From positions 1-54,593 of the forward strand of contig DRKS01000075.1 in NCBI GenBank assembly GCA_011051655.1: 54,593 bases of DNA, written 5' to 3'. Of this stretch, positions 16,817-26,159 are shown piece by piece. Each line of letters starts with the position of its first letter. Position 1 is the first letter of the stretch. The translations under genes were made by a program, and so were the position numbers. Below the pieces are notes generated by a model that was not told where the DNA came from, made no database searches, and worked only from the letters and a program-made list of their open reading frames with translations. Source of the stretch: Sedimenticola sp. Lineage in GTDB: Bacteria > Pseudomonadota > Gammaproteobacteria > Chromatiales > Chromatiaceae.

Positions 16817-17108
16817 GGATGGCGGCGGGACCGGCCTGTGGCAGAGCGGTGCATCGGGCAACGGCAGGTATAGCGTAACAGTCTGATTTCACAGTCGAAT
16901 AGGCTGTACGCCCATATCTTTTTACGATTCCCCTCGCAAATTTCCTATAGCTAGACGGATCAAAAGCTTGTATCATGCGCCGCAATTCCGCACGGCCCCT
17001 GTGGTAATGAGAGGCGGCTTTTTGATAAACGTGTGTTGATCGGCCATAAAATCAAACAGTTATGGGCTGCATCGACATAAAAGGCGGTTGTTCAAAATAC
17101 GGGGAAGA

Positions 17109-18125
17109 ATGGTGAAGGTTCGCCTTTTGGCCGCAGCACTGATCGGGCTTGCCGGATTCACTCATTCGGTAGCCGTGGCTGCTTCTGATGGCGGGCCCTA
17201 CACTGCCGAGGCGTTGTTGGAAAATCCGGATAAGATCCTGTCCCTGCTGGCTGAGGGGGTGATCGAATTCGAGCAGGTTCCAAATCCCCATTGGCGGACC
17301 GATGCCTGCAATGCCTGCCATATGGGGGCGGCGGCAGCGGGGGGAAAGATGCCGCCGCTTCGGACTGAGGATATTGACGGGCTCTGTGGCAACTGTCACG
17401 ACCCTTCCATGGTGGCCGAGTATATCCATGCTGTCGGCATGGAGCCGCCGGATGAGTTCCTGGACCGTATGCCGGATGATTTTTTGGCGGCGCTGGAGCG
17501 CGGGGGGCAGGTGATAACGTGCATCATGTGTCACGATCTGCCGCTTCAGTGTGAAGAGAAGCGATTCCCGCAGCAGGAGATCAACCCCTTTTTCTTTCGG
17601 GGTGGCCCCTACACAGAGCGTACGGATTTGTGTTTCAACTGCCACGATCCGGAAGATTATGAAAGGTACAACCCTCATGATCAGGTCACGGATGAAGGGG
17701 AACTGGATACGGAGCAATGCTTTTTTTGCCATAACACCACGCCGAACCGCACCGTGGTGCGCAGCATCGACGATGTCAGCTTCAATGTGGCGGAAGAGTT
17801 GGAGAAGCTCTGCACAGGATGCCATCCGTACCAGCCTCATCCGGGGGGCTCATGGTTCAGTTCCACGGGCAACAGGGAAGGCGGGGGACCAAACCATTTA
17901 AAGGTTCCGCCGGAAAAGATCCGGCGGCGTATGGAAAAAATGGTTAGAGAAACCGGTGCTGTGATGCCGCTCGAGCCTGAAACGGGCCGCATTTTCTGCG
18001 CCACTTGTCATAACCCCCATGAGCGGGGAGTGCAGTATTACCCGCGGGCCGATGTGGGCGCAGACGGTTACAAGCGTCTGCGGCGGGGAAAATTTGAAAT
18101 ATGCATGGCCTGTCATGATCTTTAG
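17109..18125 (+). CDS. Periplasmic octahaem cytochrome c
   Basis: 338 residues from ATG 17109, chosen because GGGGAAGA precedes it and a compact signal peptide follows (VRLLAAALIGLAGF..AVAA); a TTG at 17088 is in frame but unlikely. Eight CXXCH motifs: CNACH, CGNCH, CIMCH, CFNCH, CFFCH, CTGCH, CATCH and CMACH. No membrane anchor is visible, so it should be a soluble periplasmic protein or an outer-membrane-conduit partner. It is the first of a run of inner-membrane and periplasmic electron-transfer genes (17-21.7 kb) and is 28 bp ahead of the anchored cytochrome gene. It does not look like octahaem tetrathionate reductase or hydroxylamine oxidoreductase: the catalytic motifs are not seen. Confidence 0.85.
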   Translation: MVKVRLLAAALIGLAGFTHSVAVAASDGGPYTAEALLENPDKILSLLAEGVIEFEQVPNPHWRTDACNACHMGAAAAGGKMPPLRTEDIDGLCGNCHDPSMVAEYIHAVGMEPPDEFLDRMPDDFLAALERGGQVITCIMCHDLPLQCEEKRFPQQEINPFFFRGGPYTERTDLCFNCHDPEDYERYNPHDQVTDEGELDTEQCFFCHNTTPNRTVVRSIDDVSFNVAEELEKLCTGCHPYQPHPGGSWFSSTGNREGGGPNHLKVPPEKIRRRMEKMVRETGAVMPLEPETGRIFCATCHNPHERGVQYYPRADVGADGYKRLRRGKFEICMACHDL

Positions 18126-18153
18126 CGGCCGGCAAGTGTTACGACAATAAACA

Positions 18154-19266
18154 ATGGTATTGCCCATGATTAGAATAAGGTTGATGGTGTGCGTCTTTTT
18201 GGTCGCCTTCAGTCTGCCCTCGATATCCTTGGCATTCGTGGATGACGAGGCTTGTTTGATGTGTCACAAGTACCCAAAGATGGGGCGGGTCACCGAAGAG
18301 GGGTTTCAGAAGGCATATTACGTAATGCCGGAGGTGTTTTCGAAAACCGTGCATCGCAACGTGCCCTGCCGCGATTGCCATTATTACATCAAGGAACTGC
18401 CCCATCGTCCGGTGACGGAAGGTGTGCGCTGCGACCGGGAATGCCATTCGATCAAAAATCCATCGACCGGCAAGCCCTTCAGCCATAAACCCATCTATGA
18501 CACCTTCAAGAAGAGCGTCCATGGGCGCGAAAAAATCGAGACGGGCCTGGATAACGACAAACCTTATTGCATCACCTGTCACACCAACCCTCTCTACAAC
18601 GAGGCGGAAGAAGCCCCACCCAAGCGCATCATCGACCGCTGCGTGGTTTGTCATGAAGATTCAAAATTCGCAAACAAATGGTACAACCACACCAGCCGCC
18701 GTATCCGGGAGGTAAGGCGCAGTTCCCAGGAAATCATTGCCCTGTGTTCCCGTTGTCACGCCGATGAAGAGATGCTGGAGCGGCATAAAGAAGCGGCCGA
18801 CAAAGAAGGGAGGGAGATCGGCGCGAAGTACGTTATCGCTGCCGAATCATACAATAAAAGTTTTCATGGCAAAGTGACCAAGTATGGTAACAGCGAGGCG
18901 GCCAACTGCCTGAACTGTCACGCCTCGCCAGAAAACTACTATATGAGCGTCCATGAGTTGAGGCCTTCCCGGGACCCGCTGTCGCCTGTCAACAAGAACA
19001 ATCGGGTAAAGACCTGCAGACAGTGTCACAAGACCGCCGATGAGAATTATGCGGCCATCGACCCCCATCCCACCCATGAGAAGGAACTCAACAAGTTCAA
19101 TTATTACGCTGAGATAATCTATGGCATCGTGGGTGATGCCGCGCTGATAGCCCTGGTAGGCATGGCGCTGTTCGAAACCATTGGGCGCAAGCGTGACGGA
19201 ATTGCCTGGGTGTTGCGCAATGGTACGACCTGGCGCCGCCGTAGCCGCCGGCGCCGTAAAAAGTAA
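18154..19266 (+). CDS. Membrane-anchored octahaem cytochrome c with one CX3CH
   Basis: 370 residues: signal peptide (LMVCVFLVAFSLPSISLA), a periplasmic cytochrome domain, and a C-terminal transmembrane helix (about residues 317-340, IVGDAALIALVGMALFE) followed by a very basic cytoplasmic tail (RRRSRRRRKK). Seven canonical motifs are present (CLMCH, CRDCH, CITCH, CVVCH, CSRCH, CLNCH, CRQCH), plus CDRECH, a CX3CH site near residue 93. The layout (N-out, C-anchor) and position next to a cytochrome b gene fit a quinol-dehydrogenase module that passes electrons to periplasmic cytochromes. Alternative start at ATG 18166. It differs from NapC/NirT, which have an N-terminal anchor. Confidence 0.85.
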   Translation: MVLPMIRIRLMVCVFLVAFSLPSISLAFVDDEACLMCHKYPKMGRVTEEGFQKAYYVMPEVFSKTVHRNVPCRDCHYYIKELPHRPVTEGVRCDRECHSIKNPSTGKPFSHKPIYDTFKKSVHGREKIETGLDNDKPYCITCHTNPLYNEAEEAPPKRIIDRCVVCHEDSKFANKWYNHTSRRIREVRRSSQEIIALCSRCHADEEMLERHKEAADKEGREIGAKYVIAAESYNKSFHGKVTKYGNSEAANCLNCHASPENYYMSVHELRPSRDPLSPVNKNNRVKTCRQCHKTADENYAAIDPHPTHEKELNKFNYYAEIIYGIVGDAALIALVGMALFETIGRKRDGIAWVLRNGTTWRRRSRRRRKK

Positions 19267-19359
19267 CTGAATTATTGAAGATATCGGGGCATTTATGTCC
19301 TGGTGCCGTGGTCATGAAACAACCATGACTGCAAACAAACCAAGAGGACAACACGAGAC

Positions 19360-20397
19360 ATGAAGCTGTCCAAAGATGCAACTGCGGTGCTGAGTAAGTT
19401 TCTGCGCCAATACAAGGTTCCGGTGGAAGATGTAAACGACCTGGAAGAGGTCGTTGCCATGATGCCGGATGACAGAAAAGAGATATATAAGAATGTGCAG
19501 TCAAATCCCGTGGGCGATTTGTTCCGCTATTCCATTCATATCCGCATTCAGCATTTGCTGACGTTCACCACCTTTTTGCTGCTGGCCTTTACCGGGTTGC
19601 CGATCCACTACAACGATGCCTTCTGGGCGGTGCCTTTCAATAGTGTGCTTGGCGGCGTGGAGGTGACCCGCGTAATTCACCGCACCTTGGCGACGGTGAT
19701 GGTGCTGTCCATGGTCTATCACCTGATGACCATTATCGGTGGTACTCTGCAAAAAATGGCCGCGGGCAAGTTTGATGTCAGGCGCAGCATCCTGCCGTTG
19801 CTGAAGGACGCCTCCGATTTTATGGCCGACATGTCCTATTTCGCAGGCGGGCGGGAAAACCGCCCTGAAATGGACAAATTCATGTATAAGCAAAAAATCC
19901 ATTATTTTGCCGCTGCCTTTGGCAACACGGTGATGGTGGTGTCGGGATCGAGCTTTCTGTTTCCGGAGTTCTGGAACAGCGTGTTGCCGGCGGCATACGC
20001 CTCTCATTTTCAGGAAATGATGCGCCTGTCTCATCCCCACGAGGCCCTGCTCGCCTTATTGGTGATTGCATTCTGGCACTGGTACAACGTGCATCTGGCG
20101 CCTGGACGATTTCCTATGCAGTGGACATTTCTTACCGGCAAACTGACCCGGGAACATCAGATCGAGGAGCACTTTTTGGAATATTTGCGTGACCTGGCCT
20201 CATTGCCGCAGGAGCGCCAGTATCTCCGCGAGAACCTGGTCAACAAGGGGCTGGTTTCCAGCACCAGGGACATGGATGCCAGGCAGAATATCGTATTTGA
20301 AGAATACCGCCGGTGGGTTGCGGACCAGGCGGCAAGAGAGGCGGAACTGGCGGAAGGCGAAGGCGTGGGCGAGCTGGTGGAAGACTCTCAAACATGA
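19360..20397 (+). CDS. Di-haem cytochrome b, quinol-oxidising membrane subunit
   Basis: 345 residues with an N-terminal soluble segment of ~55 residues and then four or five transmembrane helices. Histidines are placed as in formate-dehydrogenase-gamma/cytochrome b561-type proteins: IRIQHLLTF near residue 64, VIHRTLATV near 107, VYHLMTII near 121, and HPHEALL with FWHWYNVHLA near 230-245. These are likely axial ligands of two b haems. A charged ~80-residue cytoplasmic tail follows. It should be the quinone-reactive subunit of the module encoded by its neighbours. The set resembles the Cbc complexes of Geobacter in gene content. A 38-residue membrane peptide overlaps its stop codon. Confidence 0.85.
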   Translation: MKLSKDATAVLSKFLRQYKVPVEDVNDLEEVVAMMPDDRKEIYKNVQSNPVGDLFRYSIHIRIQHLLTFTTFLLLAFTGLPIHYNDAFWAVPFNSVLGGVEVTRVIHRTLATVMVLSMVYHLMTIIGGTLQKMAAGKFDVRRSILPLLKDASDFMADMSYFAGGRENRPEMDKFMYKQKIHYFAAAFGNTVMVVSGSSFLFPEFWNSVLPAAYASHFQEMMRLSHPHEALLALLVIAFWHWYNVHLAPGRFPMQWTFLTGKLTREHQIEEHFLEYLRDLASLPQERQYLRENLVNKGLVSSTRDMDARQNIVFEEYRRWVADQAAREAELAEGEGVGELVEDSQT

Positions 20398-20510
20398 TGT
20401 CCGGATTGACAAAAGGGCAAAGGCTCATTGCCTATGGCTCACTCATCTTTGTCTTGCTCTGGACCGTATTCGGGATTTTCGCCATCTGGCTCATGGTTTT
20501 CGAAGGCTGA
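20394..20510 (+). CDS. 38-residue single-helix membrane peptide
   Basis: The ATGATG at 20394 overlaps the cytochrome b stop codon (ATGA). It encodes a 38-residue peptide: a short basic start (MMSGLTKGQR) and one hydrophobic helix (LIAYGSLIFVLLWTVFGIFA), ending WLMVFEG. GGTGGAAG lies upstream within the b gene. Small single-helix subunits are common in respiratory membrane complexes, where they stabilise cytochrome b. Translational coupling and placement argue that this is a genuine subunit and not chance. No homologue is known to me. Confidence 0.7.
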   Translation: MMSGLTKGQRLIAYGSLIFVLLWTVFGIFAIWLMVFEG

Positions 20511-20579
20511 CGCGACATTGCGAGGTCTGCAGAGTCCTCGGCTAATAACAATCACACTTTAAATTCAAGGTTTCTAGGT

Positions 20580-21665
20580 ATGGTTGAAACAGTACAACTC
20601 GATGCCATTTTTATCGTGCTGGCGGTGACGCTGTTTGTGTTCTTCTTGATTGCCGTGTTGGTTATCATAGACCACAAAGCGAAGATTCCAGGGGCGGAAA
20701 CGGCGGATCTCTTCAGTGTTTCAGGGATAAGACGCAATCACCCCGTATGGGCGTGGATGGTATCGGTCTTCCTGTGGTTCATCATCTGCAGTCTCCTGGT
20801 GATTGTTTCTTACAACCTGTTGTCTCACTTTTTTGTGAAGGAAGAGTCTACAGAACGGAGTTTTCTGGAGAAGGTTGATAAGGAAGGCCAGCTTGAGCGG
20901 ATCCGGCACTTCCATAACTCCCCGAAAGAGGCGGCCTATTCAAAGGGGAAACAACCGGTCTGCTTCTACTGTCATGGTGAGTTCCCCCATGCAAAAAGAC
21001 CCATGGTGCGCACCTTGTTGAATATGCACACCCAGTTTGTAGGCTGCATGACCTGCCATGCGGACAATAAGAAAATTCCGGAAGAAGAGCTGACTTTCCG
21101 GTGGCTCAACTATTCCGGCATCGATGTCAAAGGTCCTCCCTATGGTACCGCCTATGATGAGGAGACCGGTGATCTGATCAAGACCGATGACCTCCATTCC
21201 AAGATCGTCGCCTATCGCAGAAAGGCCAATGGAGAGGAGGAACTGCTGGAGATCACTGAGGATGCGCCGGAGGCGGCGGAATTCATTGCCATGCGCGGTC
21301 AACTCACCACTCAGCAACAGGGAGCGGTGAAAAAGATGTTTCACACCATCGTCAACCCCATTGGCCGCTTTTGTACACGGTGTCATGTGGTGGACGAGGG
21401 TAAAGGCTATCTTCCATTCCGCGAACTTGGGTTTTCCGAAGCCAGGGCGCTCGGCCTGACCAATCTCAATATTGCCGGGCTGGTGCAAAAATATAAAAAA
21501 TTCTACATGGAACTCGTATTCCTGGGTAAGGAAACCGATGAGGATACCAAGACCCTGGTGGGAGAGGAGGTCGATATCCCGGTCACGGACGAAATGAAGG
21601 ACGATCCGCGTGCATGGTGGCGCAAGTCCGGTGAACAAGAGAACGCGGAAGGTGGCTGGGAGTAA
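20580..21665 (+). CDS. Membrane-anchored trihaem cytochrome c
   Basis: 361 residues with two N-terminal transmembrane helices (about residues 8-30 and 58-85) and a periplasmic domain with three CXXCH motifs: CFYCH near 130, CMTCH near 160 and CTRCH near 280. The long spacing between motifs 2 and 3 contains a non-haem, Glu-rich insert. The C-terminus is acidic. With the cytochrome b, the 38-residue peptide and the C-anchored octahaem protein it probably forms one inner-membrane complex. The first three bases before the ATG follow a short AG-rich site. A strong terminator lies 25 bp past the stop, ending this operon. Confidence 0.8.
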   Translation: MVETVQLDAIFIVLAVTLFVFFLIAVLVIIDHKAKIPGAETADLFSVSGIRRNHPVWAWMVSVFLWFIICSLLVIVSYNLLSHFFVKEESTERSFLEKVDKEGQLERIRHFHNSPKEAAYSKGKQPVCFYCHGEFPHAKRPMVRTLLNMHTQFVGCMTCHADNKKIPEEELTFRWLNYSGIDVKGPPYGTAYDEETGDLIKTDDLHSKIVAYRRKANGEEELLEITEDAPEAAEFIAMRGQLTTQQQGAVKKMFHTIVNPIGRFCTRCHVVDEGKGYLPFRELGFSEARALGLTNLNIAGLVQKYKKFYMELVFLGKETDEDTKTLVGEEVDIPVTDEMKDDPRAWWRKSGEQENAEGGWE

Positions 21666-21690
21666 GTTGCCCTGAGGATGGCCAATGCAG

Positions 21691-21722
21691 AGGGGGTGGA
21701 TCGGAAAAATCCACCCCCTTTT
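21691..21722 (+). terminator. Rho-independent terminator after the inner-membrane module
   Basis: Perfect 11-bp stem agggggtggat / atccaccccct with a seven-base loop, followed by TTTT. It divides the inner-membrane module from the NHL/24-haem pair. Confidence 0.85.
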
Positions 21723-21801
21723 CATTTGGGTGCTAGAATCGTGATATCTTTACGTTTCCAGTTACTAACCAACTTCTTGAATATCTTGGAGGTTCCCCGA
21801 T

Positions 21802-22746
21802 TTGAGTCAGAGAAATCGGTTCCCTGGAACCAGGCTGGCAATCCTTGTCGTTTTGCTGCTGTCCGCCTGCAGCATCGCCCTTGCCAAAGAGGGTATTCCC
21901 TTGGGCAAGGCGGAACACCTGTTTGACCTGGATAAGGGGCCAGACGGCCCTTTGTCGTTGCCTTCCGATATCGCCATTGCCAAGGACAACCGCATCTATG
22001 TGGTGGATGGAGGGCATCACCGGGTGCTGGCCTATGGGCCGGAGGGCGACTATCTGTTTACGATTGGCAAGCGGGGCCGGGCCAAGGGCGAGTTTATGGG
22101 GCCGCTTGGGATCGGGGTGGATAACGCAGGGCTGGTCTATGTCGCCGATAAGGACAATCACCGGGTCCAGGTGTTCGATCGCGATGGGGCATATAAATTC
22201 GATTTTGGTATCCGGGGGAAAAACGCCAAGCCCGGAAGCCCCATTGACGTGGCGGTCAGTTCAAAGACCGGGTTGATCTTTGTCACGGAGAATACGCAAC
22301 ACCGGATCCTGGTGTTTGATACCGACGGCACCCTGCTGGGCGGCTGGGGCAAGGAAGGGGTCCAGCGGAAACAGTTCCGTTATCCCGGCACCCTGATCGT
22401 ACGCGATGGGAATGTCTATATCGTTGATATTCTGAACACGGTGGTCAAAATCTTTGACGAGCGGGGGCAGTACCAGTACAAGGTCGGGGAGTGGGGGGTG
22501 TTGCCCGGCCAGTTTTATCGCCCAAAAGGGGTTGCGGTTGACAGCCATGGCTGGATTTACGTAACGGACAGCTACATGGATGTGGTGGAGGTTTTCAACA
22601 GCAAGTACGAGTTTACTCATGTGCTTGCTTCCGGTGACCAAAAGCACAAGTTTTTTGCGCCCGCCGGCATAGCGGTAGACAGCAGGGACAGGTTGTATGT
22701 GGCCGAAATGCTGGGGAACAAGGTCTCTGTATTCAAGCTGCGTTGA
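21802..22746 (+). CDS. NHL-repeat beta-propeller exported protein
   Basis: 314 residues starting at TTG 21802; this start is fixed by GGAGG at 21788-21792. The N-terminal export signal has a possible lipobox (LLLSAC), so lipid anchoring is possible. Six NHL repeats follow, e.g. IYVVDGGHHRVLAYGPEGD, LVYVADKDNHRVQVFDRDG and IYVTDSYMDVVEVFN. The stop lies two bases before the ATG of the 24-haem cytochrome, so the two are co-translated. This is a divergent member of the NHL group at 11524 and 28982, lacking their VWP..RIRY N-terminal segment. A chaperone, docking or surface-adhesion role for the partner cytochrome is inferred from the repeated pairing. Confidence 0.85.
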   Translation: MSQRNRFPGTRLAILVVLLLSACSIALAKEGIPLGKAEHLFDLDKGPDGPLSLPSDIAIAKDNRIYVVDGGHHRVLAYGPEGDYLFTIGKRGRAKGEFMGPLGIGVDNAGLVYVADKDNHRVQVFDRDGAYKFDFGIRGKNAKPGSPIDVAVSSKTGLIFVTENTQHRILVFDTDGTLLGGWGKEGVQRKQFRYPGTLIVRDGNVYIVDILNTVVKIFDERGQYQYKVGEWGVLPGQFYRPKGVAVDSHGWIYVTDSYMDVVEVFNSKYEFTHVLASGDQKHKFFAPAGIAVDSRDRLYVAEMLGNKVSVFKLR

Positions 22747-22748
22747 TC

Positions 22749-25700
22749 ATGCCTGCCCGTTATCTGGTTGTTGTCATTTTTCTTCTGGCGGGATTCCTGT
22801 TCCAGGTCGATGACGCCCAGGCCCGCCGTATTGCGGCAAAGCGTGAATGCTCCATTTGCCACATCATGTGGCTGGATGATTTTCAACGCACGGACGTCAC
22901 CACCCTCATCCCCTATGATCCCAAGCCCGTGGTGGACACGGGAAAGCAGGACGTGGTCAGTGAAGAGCGCAACTGTTTTTCCTGTCATGACGGCTTTGTC
23001 CTCGATTCCCGCTTTGTCTGGCAGAACAAAAAGTACTCTCATCCGGTGGGTGTCAAGCCATCGGAAAAGGTCAGCCTGCCAACCGGCAATGAAGACCAAA
23101 TGCGTCCCGAGGAAAATCTTTTTCCGCTCAATAACGACGGAAAGGTTTATTGCGGCACCTGCCACAGCGCCCATGGCGTCAACTGGAAACAGAAAGAGTC
23201 CCCGGTCTTTCTGCGGGCGAAGAATATCGAATCGAGCTTCTGTCTGAACTGTCACCGGAATCGGAGCACCGGCCCGAAGGGAGGGAATCATCCGATTCAT
23301 AAGAAGCTGGAAAATATCCCGGCCGAATTGCTGGAGGCTGGCTCAAAGTTCGGCAAGGATGGTGCTGTGATCTGCCAGTCCTGTCACCGCATCCATGGCG
23401 GCAGGGGCGAAAAGGTGCTGGTGGCCTCGAACGAGAATTCCGCCCTCTGTGGAAAGTGCCATAGCGACCGTTATGCCAAGGACAAGACAGAATCCACCCG
23501 CATGGGCACCCACCCGGTCAATATCGTTTCAAAGACCGTTGAGATTCCCGAAGAGATAACAAAAAAAGGGGGCAAGCTGGGAAAGAATGGAGAAATCATT
23601 TGCCAGACCTGCCACCGGCCGCACCTGGCTGAAAAGGATGCCGCCATCCTGGTGAAGCGGAATGAGGATTCCGCCCTATGCCAGACCTGTCATATAAGGG
23701 AAAGGCCGGTGAAACACTCCAAGCACAATATTGCCCTGGAGGACAAAGGCGACAAGAACATCCGGGGGCAGGAGGTTGGCAAGACAGGGGTTTGCAGCGC
23801 ATGTCATGTGCCCCATGGGGGGAAGGGGCCCAGAATGTGGGCCAGGACGCCTGGAAAGGGGCCGGAAATCGTCTCGAGGCTTTGTTTGAGTTGCCACAGC
23901 AAGGGTAAGATCGCGGAACACAAACAGGTCGGGCCGATCAGCCATCCGCTGGGCCGCGCATTGTCCCGCCTGGAGCAGCCGGCGCGCCTGCCCGGCTTTA
24001 CCAAGGAAGGCCTGAAAAAGACGGGTGGCAAGGGCCGGGTGTCCTGCGCCAGTTGCCACAACCCCCACCAGTGGGACCCGGATGATCCTGGGAAGGCCTC
24101 GAAGCCGGGGGATCCCAGCGATGCGGGCAACCGTTTTCTGCGCATTGCCAATGATGGCCCCAGGGCCAACCTGTGCCGGGCCTGCCACAGAGAAAAGGGC
24201 GGGGTTCGTGGAACCAAGCATGATGGCGCCAACATGGATGCCCTGGCCAAGGCCGGGAATGGCGCCCCAGGGTTGTGCAAGACCTGTCATCTGGTGCATA
24301 AGGGCAAGGGGCCGCGGCTGTGGGCGCGCAAACCCATGCCTGGGGTGGATCCGGTCTCCTCCATCTGCCTGAGCTGCCATAACGAGAAGGGCCTGGGGAA
24401 GAAAAAGACTATTGGTGAACACAGCCATCCCGTGGCGGCGCCAATTGCCAATCTTGGCATCACCGCAGGGCCTGATGGATGGGCCACTGATGCGAAGAAA
24501 AATCCCGGGAAAAGTATAAAAAATCAAACCATCAAGCCATTGCCAATCTATGATGACAAGGGCCGGCGGGTCTATAAGGATGGCCGGGTGACCTGTGCAA
24601 GCTGTCATGACCCGCACCGCTGGTCGGCGGCTCCAACGCCCGTCAAGGGGGCGGCGTTGACGGCCGAGGGTGACGGGAAAACAAGCTTCCTGCGTATACC
24701 GAATGGCCGGAAAGGAGAGCTCTGCGCCAACTGCCATTTTGATAAGAGGCCGGTTGCCTTATCGAAGCACAATCTGGCGATTACGGCGCCGGCCGAGAAA
24801 AACCTGGTCGGGCAGGTGGCGAAGGATGTCGCCGTCTGTAATAACTGCCATGTCCCCCACAATGCCGGGGGGGCAAAGCTGTGGGCCAGGCAGTATGGGG
24901 CAGGCGGAGACAAGGCCGAGTCCATGTGCCGGGACTGCCATCGCAAAGGCGGCATCGCCCAGAAAAAATTGACCGGGGACATCAGTCATCCGCTGCAGGC
25001 GGACATCAAGGCCGTTGGCGGAAGAACCAGGTTGCCCCTTTTCAATAAGGATGGGGCGCGCAAGGGTGCAAAAGCAGGGGGACGGGTCAGTTGTCCTTCC
25101 TGCCACAACCCCCACCAGTGGGATCCGTTGGACCCCGCCAGCACGGCCGGCGCGGATGCAAAGGCCGAAGGCGATGCGGGCACCAGCTTTCTGCGTATTC
25201 CGGCTGCGCCGGCGGGGGATCTCTGTGCCGATTGCCATCGGGCCCAGCGTTTTATAAAGGATACCGATCACGACCTCAGGATAACGGCGCCGGATGCCAA
25301 GAATTCACATGGCCAGACGGTGCAGGAATCCGGTGTCTGTCAGCAGTGTCACAGTGTGCACAATGCGGAGCAGGCGTTGCGTCTTTGGGGGCGTAAGCCA
25401 GGCGAGGGCCAGGATCCGAATGAAAGGATGTGCCGGGGTTGCCATGGTAAAGGAAGGGTGGCGGAACGGAAGATCCCGGTAAAGAAGAACCACCCGGCCA
25501 AGGTTCAGGCCCAGAACCTGAGGCGCAGGGCGCGCCGCGGACCGGTCCGGGGATATACCCCGCTTTTTGACGATCAGGGAAGGGTCGCCAACACGGGGGT
25601 TATTTCCTGCCCCACCTGCCATAATCCGCACCGGTGGAGCCCGGTGGTCATGGAATACGGTCCCGGAGAGAATGTCGAGGGAAGCGCGCGCAACAGCTTC

Positions 25701-25817
25701 TTGCGTAATCGCAGTAAGTTGGCGCTCTGCTCAAACTGTCACGGCATGGATGCCTTGTTTCGGTACAAGTATTTCCATGGCGAGTCGTCGCGCAAAAAGC
25801 ACCAGCTTTACCGTTGA
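22749..25817 (+). CDS. 24-haem c-type cytochrome with tandem four-haem repeats
   Basis: 1022 residues with a signal peptide (YLVVVIFLLAGFLF..AQA) and 24 CXXCH motifs. From about residue 310, four tandem repeats of ~165-180 residues each carry four haems. Landmarks recur in order: a KH-containing haem site, C..CH.xH with GKGPR.WAR, CLSCH-type with SHPL, and SC.SCHNPHQWDP then FLRI. Before them a two-haem unit is duplicated (ICQSCHRIHGG and ICQTCHRPHLA blocks). No transmembrane anchor, so it is periplasmic, conduit-spanning or surface-exposed. The ATG at 22749 is preferred over a TTG at 22743. The modular pattern suggests growth by internal duplication. It is the best candidate for the long conductive cytochrome of a conduit (OetA-like by analogy). 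Confidence 0.9.
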   Translation: MPARYLVVVIFLLAGFLFQVDDAQARRIAAKRECSICHIMWLDDFQRTDVTTLIPYDPKPVVDTGKQDVVSEERNCFSCHDGFVLDSRFVWQNKKYSHPVGVKPSEKVSLPTGNEDQMRPEENLFPLNNDGKVYCGTCHSAHGVNWKQKESPVFLRAKNIESSFCLNCHRNRSTGPKGGNHPIHKKLENIPAELLEAGSKFGKDGAVICQSCHRIHGGRGEKVLVASNENSALCGKCHSDRYAKDKTESTRMGTHPVNIVSKTVEIPEEITKKGGKLGKNGEIICQTCHRPHLAEKDAAILVKRNEDSALCQTCHIRERPVKHSKHNIALEDKGDKNIRGQEVGKTGVCSACHVPHGGKGPRMWARTPGKGPEIVSRLCLSCHSKGKIAEHKQVGPISHPLGRALSRLEQPARLPGFTKEGLKKTGGKGRVSCASCHNPHQWDPDDPGKASKPGDPSDAGNRFLRIANDGPRANLCRACHREKGGVRGTKHDGANMDALAKAGNGAPGLCKTCHLVHKGKGPRLWARKPMPGVDPVSSICLSCHNEKGLGKKKTIGEHSHPVAAPIANLGITAGPDGWATDAKKNPGKSIKNQTIKPLPIYDDKGRRVYKDGRVTCASCHDPHRWSAAPTPVKGAALTAEGDGKTSFLRIPNGRKGELCANCHFDKRPVALSKHNLAITAPAEKNLVGQVAKDVAVCNNCHVPHNAGGAKLWARQYGAGGDKAESMCRDCHRKGGIAQKKLTGDISHPLQADIKAVGGRTRLPLFNKDGARKGAKAGGRVSCPSCHNPHQWDPLDPASTAGADAKAEGDAGTSFLRIPAAPAGDLCADCHRAQRFIKDTDHDLRITAPDAKNSHGQTVQESGVCQQCHSVHNAEQALRLWGRKPGEGQDPNERMCRGCHGKGRVAERKIPVKKNHPAKVQAQNLRRRARRGPVRGYTPLFDDQGRVANTGVISCPTCHNPHRWSPVVMEYGPGENVEGSARNSFLRNRSKLALCSNCHGMDALFRYKYFHGESSRKKHQLYR

Positions 25818-26159
25818 TTCGGGCCGTTCGGGGTGATACCGCCTGGCGCGGCGGACCGGGAAGGCATATGAAAACAGGAAGTAAAGGTGTGATTCTGGGA
25901 ACAGATCTCCTTGAATGCCCGGCAATTTTTCAATTGGCATGCCATAATTGACCAAAGAGGTACGGTTTATTTGCCGCCGGCATCTGGCTGGCGGGATTAT
26001 AGAAAATAAAATCCCGGAGGAGTGAAGGCTGGTTCCGGCGGCTGCAAAAGTTGAAAGCCTGCCGGGCTTATGGTGTATTGTGCGTTTACGAAGGCGCTGG
26101 TGGCTCACCACCCAGGATGTGGGTTGCAGCCATAACAGGGCGATCAGATCTGAATACAG
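25818..26159 (+). other. Intergenic region without a supported gene
   Basis: 342 bases between the 24-haem and 5-haem genes. Short frames on both strands show no motif. No strong terminator hairpin or palindrome was found; the region probably contains the promoter of the 5-haem gene. Confidence 0.5.

Noticed and set aside
23676-24737. A 353-codon frame antisense to the 24-haem gene
   Set aside because: Same reason: a shadow of the repetitive cytochrome gene.
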